Positions 30,540 through 32,244 of a DNA stretch of 32,244 bases are shown piece after piece (positions within the stretch are counted from its first letter, which is position 1; each line of letters opens with the position of its first letter). The notes under the pieces are model-generated. The model saw only the letters and a list, made by a program, of their open reading frames with translations. It did not search any database and had not been told where the DNA came from. Source of the DNA: Bacillus multifaciens. Lineage in GTDB: Bacteria; Bacillota; Bacilli; Bacillales; Bacillaceae_G. The stretch spans positions 1 to 32,244 of the forward strand of contig NZ_JAVBXD010000046.1 of assembly GCF_030756675.1 (NCBI RefSeq), written 5' to 3'. The position numbers were made by a program, and so were the translations under genes.

Positions 30540-30998
30540 ATGGACCATATTGAAGAGCTCATGGATTATAGCTATGAAGTAATATGTGTGATTGGTGAAT
30601 ATATGAAAGAAGTGCAAGATCATGAATTAAAAGAATTGCTACAACAACATTTACCATACTTATTGCAGGCTTACAATGAACAGATTAACTTTCAAGAAGG
30701 TGAAAATGTGCAGCATATCATTTGCCAGTATCCAGTTTCATCCTCAATGGAAATGATTCATACGAACTATAATGGACAAAAAAATGATATAGAGATTGCT
30801 TGTTCGTATATTTCATATTTAAAACGGTTAGCACTTGAATATGCACATGTAGCAATTCAAGTAGCAAATCCAGAATTTCGCTCTTTTTTAGAAAGTTGTT
30901 TTTTGAAAATGAATCGAAATGCATACGGTGTATGGCAATATGTGATGAAAAAAGAATACAGCATACAAACAATGATTAATGAAGAGAAATATGGGTGA
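30540..30998 (+). CDS. CotF-like spore coat protein (helical)
   Basis: This 152-residue all-helical protein has no signal or membrane segment. Its C-terminal part (ANPEFRSFLESCFLKMNRNA, then GVWQYVMKKEYS) resembles the CotF domain of spore coat proteins, which is ferritin-like. GAGAGGAGG lies about 9 bases before the ATG. It is flanked by a sporulation microprotein gene and its own terminator. The family call is by pattern and should be treated as probable. The exact role in the coat is unknown. Confidence 0.65.
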   Translation: MDHIEELMDYSYEVICVIGEYMKEVQDHELKELLQQHLPYLLQAYNEQINFQEGENVQHIICQYPVSSSMEMIHTNYNGQKNDIEIACSYISYLKRLALEYAHVAIQVANPEFRSFLESCFLKMNRNAYGVWQYVMKKEYSIQTMINEEKYG

Positions 30999-31025
30999 AA
31001 AAGACAGCGATACCGCTGTCTTTTT
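30998..31025 (+). terminator. Rho-independent terminator
   Basis: AAAAAGACAGCG pairs perfectly with CGCTGTCTTTTT across a 4-base loop (ATAC). It overlaps the stop of the CotF-like gene. Confidence 0.9.
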
Positions 31026-31151
31026 GTACTTATTCTGTTAATTTAGAAAATTAACATTGATTTACTATTTATTTACTAATCTATAATATTTCCTTTAAAA
31101 AAGAGATGTAATATGAGAATGTACATATTCTATCAAAAGGAGGATAAGCAA

Positions 31152-31346
31152 ATGAATAAATATGTTAAATCGTTAACTGCCGTTGCACTTGCTAGCTCTT
31201 TATTTGTGGTAGGTTGTAGTAAGAATGAGGAAAAGAAAGAAGAGACGACGCAACAAGAAGGTAAAACAACTGAAAAAGAAACGAGCGGGGATGTAAAAGA
31301 TAAAAACTCGAAAGACAGTTCGTCAAGCTCTACTGAAAAGAAATAA
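31152..31346 (+). CDS. Small lipoprotein, 64 residues
   Basis: The signal peptide (MNKYVKSLTAVALASSLFVV) ends at a lipobox GC, with Cys22 (VVGC) the acylation site. The mature part is about 43 residues, almost entirely Lys, Glu, Thr, Ser and Asp, and is probably disordered on the outer face of the membrane. AAAAGGAGGATAAG precedes the ATG; an upstream ATG at 31113 has no ribosome binding site. No enzymatic domain is possible at this size. Function unknown. Confidence 0.82.
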   Translation: MNKYVKSLTAVALASSLFVVGCSKNEEKKEETTQQEGKTTEKETSGDVKDKNSKDSSSSSTEKK

Positions 31347-31358
31347 TTATTATATGAT

Positions 31359-31393
31359 AAAAAAGCTTTCTTGATAAATAAGAAAGCTTTTTT
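31359..31393 (+). terminator. Rho-independent terminator
   Basis: AAAAAAGCTTTCTT pairs perfectly with AAGAAAGCTTTTTT across a 7-base loop. Confidence 0.9.
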
Positions 31394-31450
31394 GTTGTGT
31401 ATTTTTGCTTTTTCAGAAATAATAGAGAGATTGAAAGGGTGTGAGTTAGT

Positions 31451-32071
31451 ATGAATATATGTTTATTTGGGGCAACAGGTCGAGTCGGAGTCGAAATTTT
31501 AAAATTTGCATTACAGGATAATCATAAGGTGACAGCGCTTGTGAGAAATAAAGAGAAGCTACAAATACAACATGAGAATTTTCGTGTAATAGAAGGAAAT
31601 GTATGGAATGAAGAAGGTGTGAAAGAGTGTGTAAAGGGTGCAGATGTTGTAATTAGTGCACTTGGTACCGATGGAAACGGCACGTTATCAAAAAGTTTGC
31701 CAAATATTATAGACGCTATGAACGAGGAAGGGATTATAAGAATTATAACAATTGGAACGGCTGGAATTTTACAGGCACGTGTGAATCCGCAATTATATCG
31801 CTTTCAATCCAGTGAATCACGTCGAAAGACAACGGCTGCAGCGGAAGACCATGTAGCGGCCTATTTAGCTTTAGCGAATAGCAAATTACAATGGACGATT
31901 GTCTGTCCAACACACTTAATCGATGGAGAAGAAACAGCTATTTATCGTACTGAAGAAGATGTGTTACCGCTAGATGGTATACAGATCACAGTTGGAGATA
32001 CAGCTCATTTTGCTTATCAATTACTTTATCATGATATTCATTATAAAAAACGAATTGGTATTGCCTATTAA
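31451..32071 (+). CDS. NmrA-like NAD(P)H-binding oxidoreductase
   Basis: This 206-residue atypical SDR has the N-terminal dinucleotide motif NICLFGATGRVGVEILKFAL (GATGRVG at about 7-13). The VTALVRNKEKL segment follows, with Arg/Lys for NADP(H) and VEGNVW-like spacing. The GADVVISALGTDG strand is typical of flavin reductase/NmrA-type proteins. The late TIVCPTHLIDGE and VGDTAHFAYQLL match the family's C-terminus. It is cytosolic. It may act as a flavin or quinone reductase or a redox sensor; substrate unknown. AAAGGGTGTGAG precedes the ATG. The right-hand IS begins 15 bases after its stop. Confidence 0.88.
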   Translation: MNICLFGATGRVGVEILKFALQDNHKVTALVRNKEKLQIQHENFRVIEGNVWNEEGVKECVKGADVVISALGTDGNGTLSKSLPNIIDAMNEEGIIRIITIGTAGILQARVNPQLYRFQSSESRRKTTAAAEDHVAAYLALANSKLQWTIVCPTHLIDGEETAIYRTEEDVLPLDGIQITVGDTAHFAYQLLYHDIHYKKRIGIAY

Positions 32072-32086
32072 AAAGCCATCCTTATG

Positions 32087-32244
32087 TGAAGTGACCCCAT
32101 AAAGTTAGACAGGTTATTTCATTAGGCAACTTCTTGGGCATGGACTCGGTATTGTATCGGGCTCATGCCCTTTAGTTTTGCCTTAATTCTTTTATGATTA
32201 TAGTATTCAATATACTTTGCTAGTTCTTGCTTAAAATGTTCAAC
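32087..32244 (-). mobile_element. IS3-family (IS150-type) insertion sequence, right portion
   Basis: The outer end reads TGAAGTGACCCCATAAAGTT and onward through AGACA, the terminal repeat style of IS150-group elements. The element continues beyond the window. It differs from the IS at the left edge. Confidence 0.75.
32122..32244 (-). CDS. IS3-family transposase OrfB, C-terminal end (partial)
   Basis: Forty codons are visible, reading [20 protein letters not shown], then [20 protein letters not shown] and stop. The YI-YYN-x-x-R-x-x-x-x-L-x-G-x-S-P-x-x-Y pattern is the standard C-terminus of IS3-family DDE transposases. The catalytic core lies outside the window, so integrity cannot be judged. 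Confidence 0.88.
   Translation of the reverse strand, partial: VEHFKQELAKYIEYYNHKRIKAKLKGMSPIQYRVHAQEVA

Overview
The window is AT-rich chromosomal DNA from a member of the Bacillus cereus group. The evidence is strong AGGAGG-type ribosome binding sites, two bcr1 repeats bounded by TTTAT direct repeats (a B. cereus-group repeat family), a fosB gene, a divergent cotG/cotH spore-coat pair, a YjcZ-type sporulation microprotein and a CotF-like protein. The exact species cannot be fixed from the sequence. Both edges cut into IS3-type insertion sequences of different kinds. No rRNA, tRNA, CRISPR array or prophage was seen.

Layout. 1-503: end of an IS3-type element, lying against a truncated B. cereus-type repeat. 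855-6140: chemoreceptor, YkvI-type membrane protein, small hypothetical, MFS exporter. 6162-10591: DUF1259-like protein, flavin amine oxidase behind an 11-G tract, aldo/keto reductase, COG0523 metallochaperone GTPase. 10595-13862: GNAT acetyltransferase, a canonical bcr1, an orphan Zur-controlled ZnuA lipoprotein with two Zur boxes around its promoter, a divergent 47-residue membrane protein, an SDR gene and an enlarged bcr1. 13860-17572: NamA ene-reductase, Ogt DNA repair protein, orphan OppA lipoprotein. 17592-20870: fosB interrupted by a 1.6-kb IscB element, then an SDR-like gene and a histidine phosphatase. 20954-23329: cotG-like repeat protein and CotH kinase, divergent, each with a sigma-K-like promoter. 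23369-27775: Nudix hydrolase, DedA protein, MurJ/SpoVB-like flippase (shortened), CorA transporter. 27942-29724: YcgR/YcgQ two-gene unit with a His/Cys-rich loop. 30077-32071: YjcZ, CotF-like protein, small lipoprotein, NmrA-like reductase. 32087-end: second IS.

Most notable system. The metallothiol transferase gene fosB is split after codon 48 by an element carrying an intact IscB nuclease (RRXRR, split RuvC, Arg-rich bridge helix, HNH) and a structured leader that looks like its omega RNA. No tnpA is present. Joining 17592-17735 to 19331-19603 rebuilds a 138-codon FosB with no scar. By the known logic of IscB, the 5' guide is the flanking DNA, so this copy would be programmed against intact fosB. 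The separated fosB also has Lys where the family has its metal ligand Glu115, so fosfomycin resistance from this locus is lost twice over.

Two functional themes recur. One is metal handling: ZnuA with Zur boxes, the COG0523 GTPase and YcgR/YcgQ. The other is spore-coat assembly: the CotG-like substrate with 36 hexapeptide repeats, the CotH kinase, the CotF-like protein and YjcZ.
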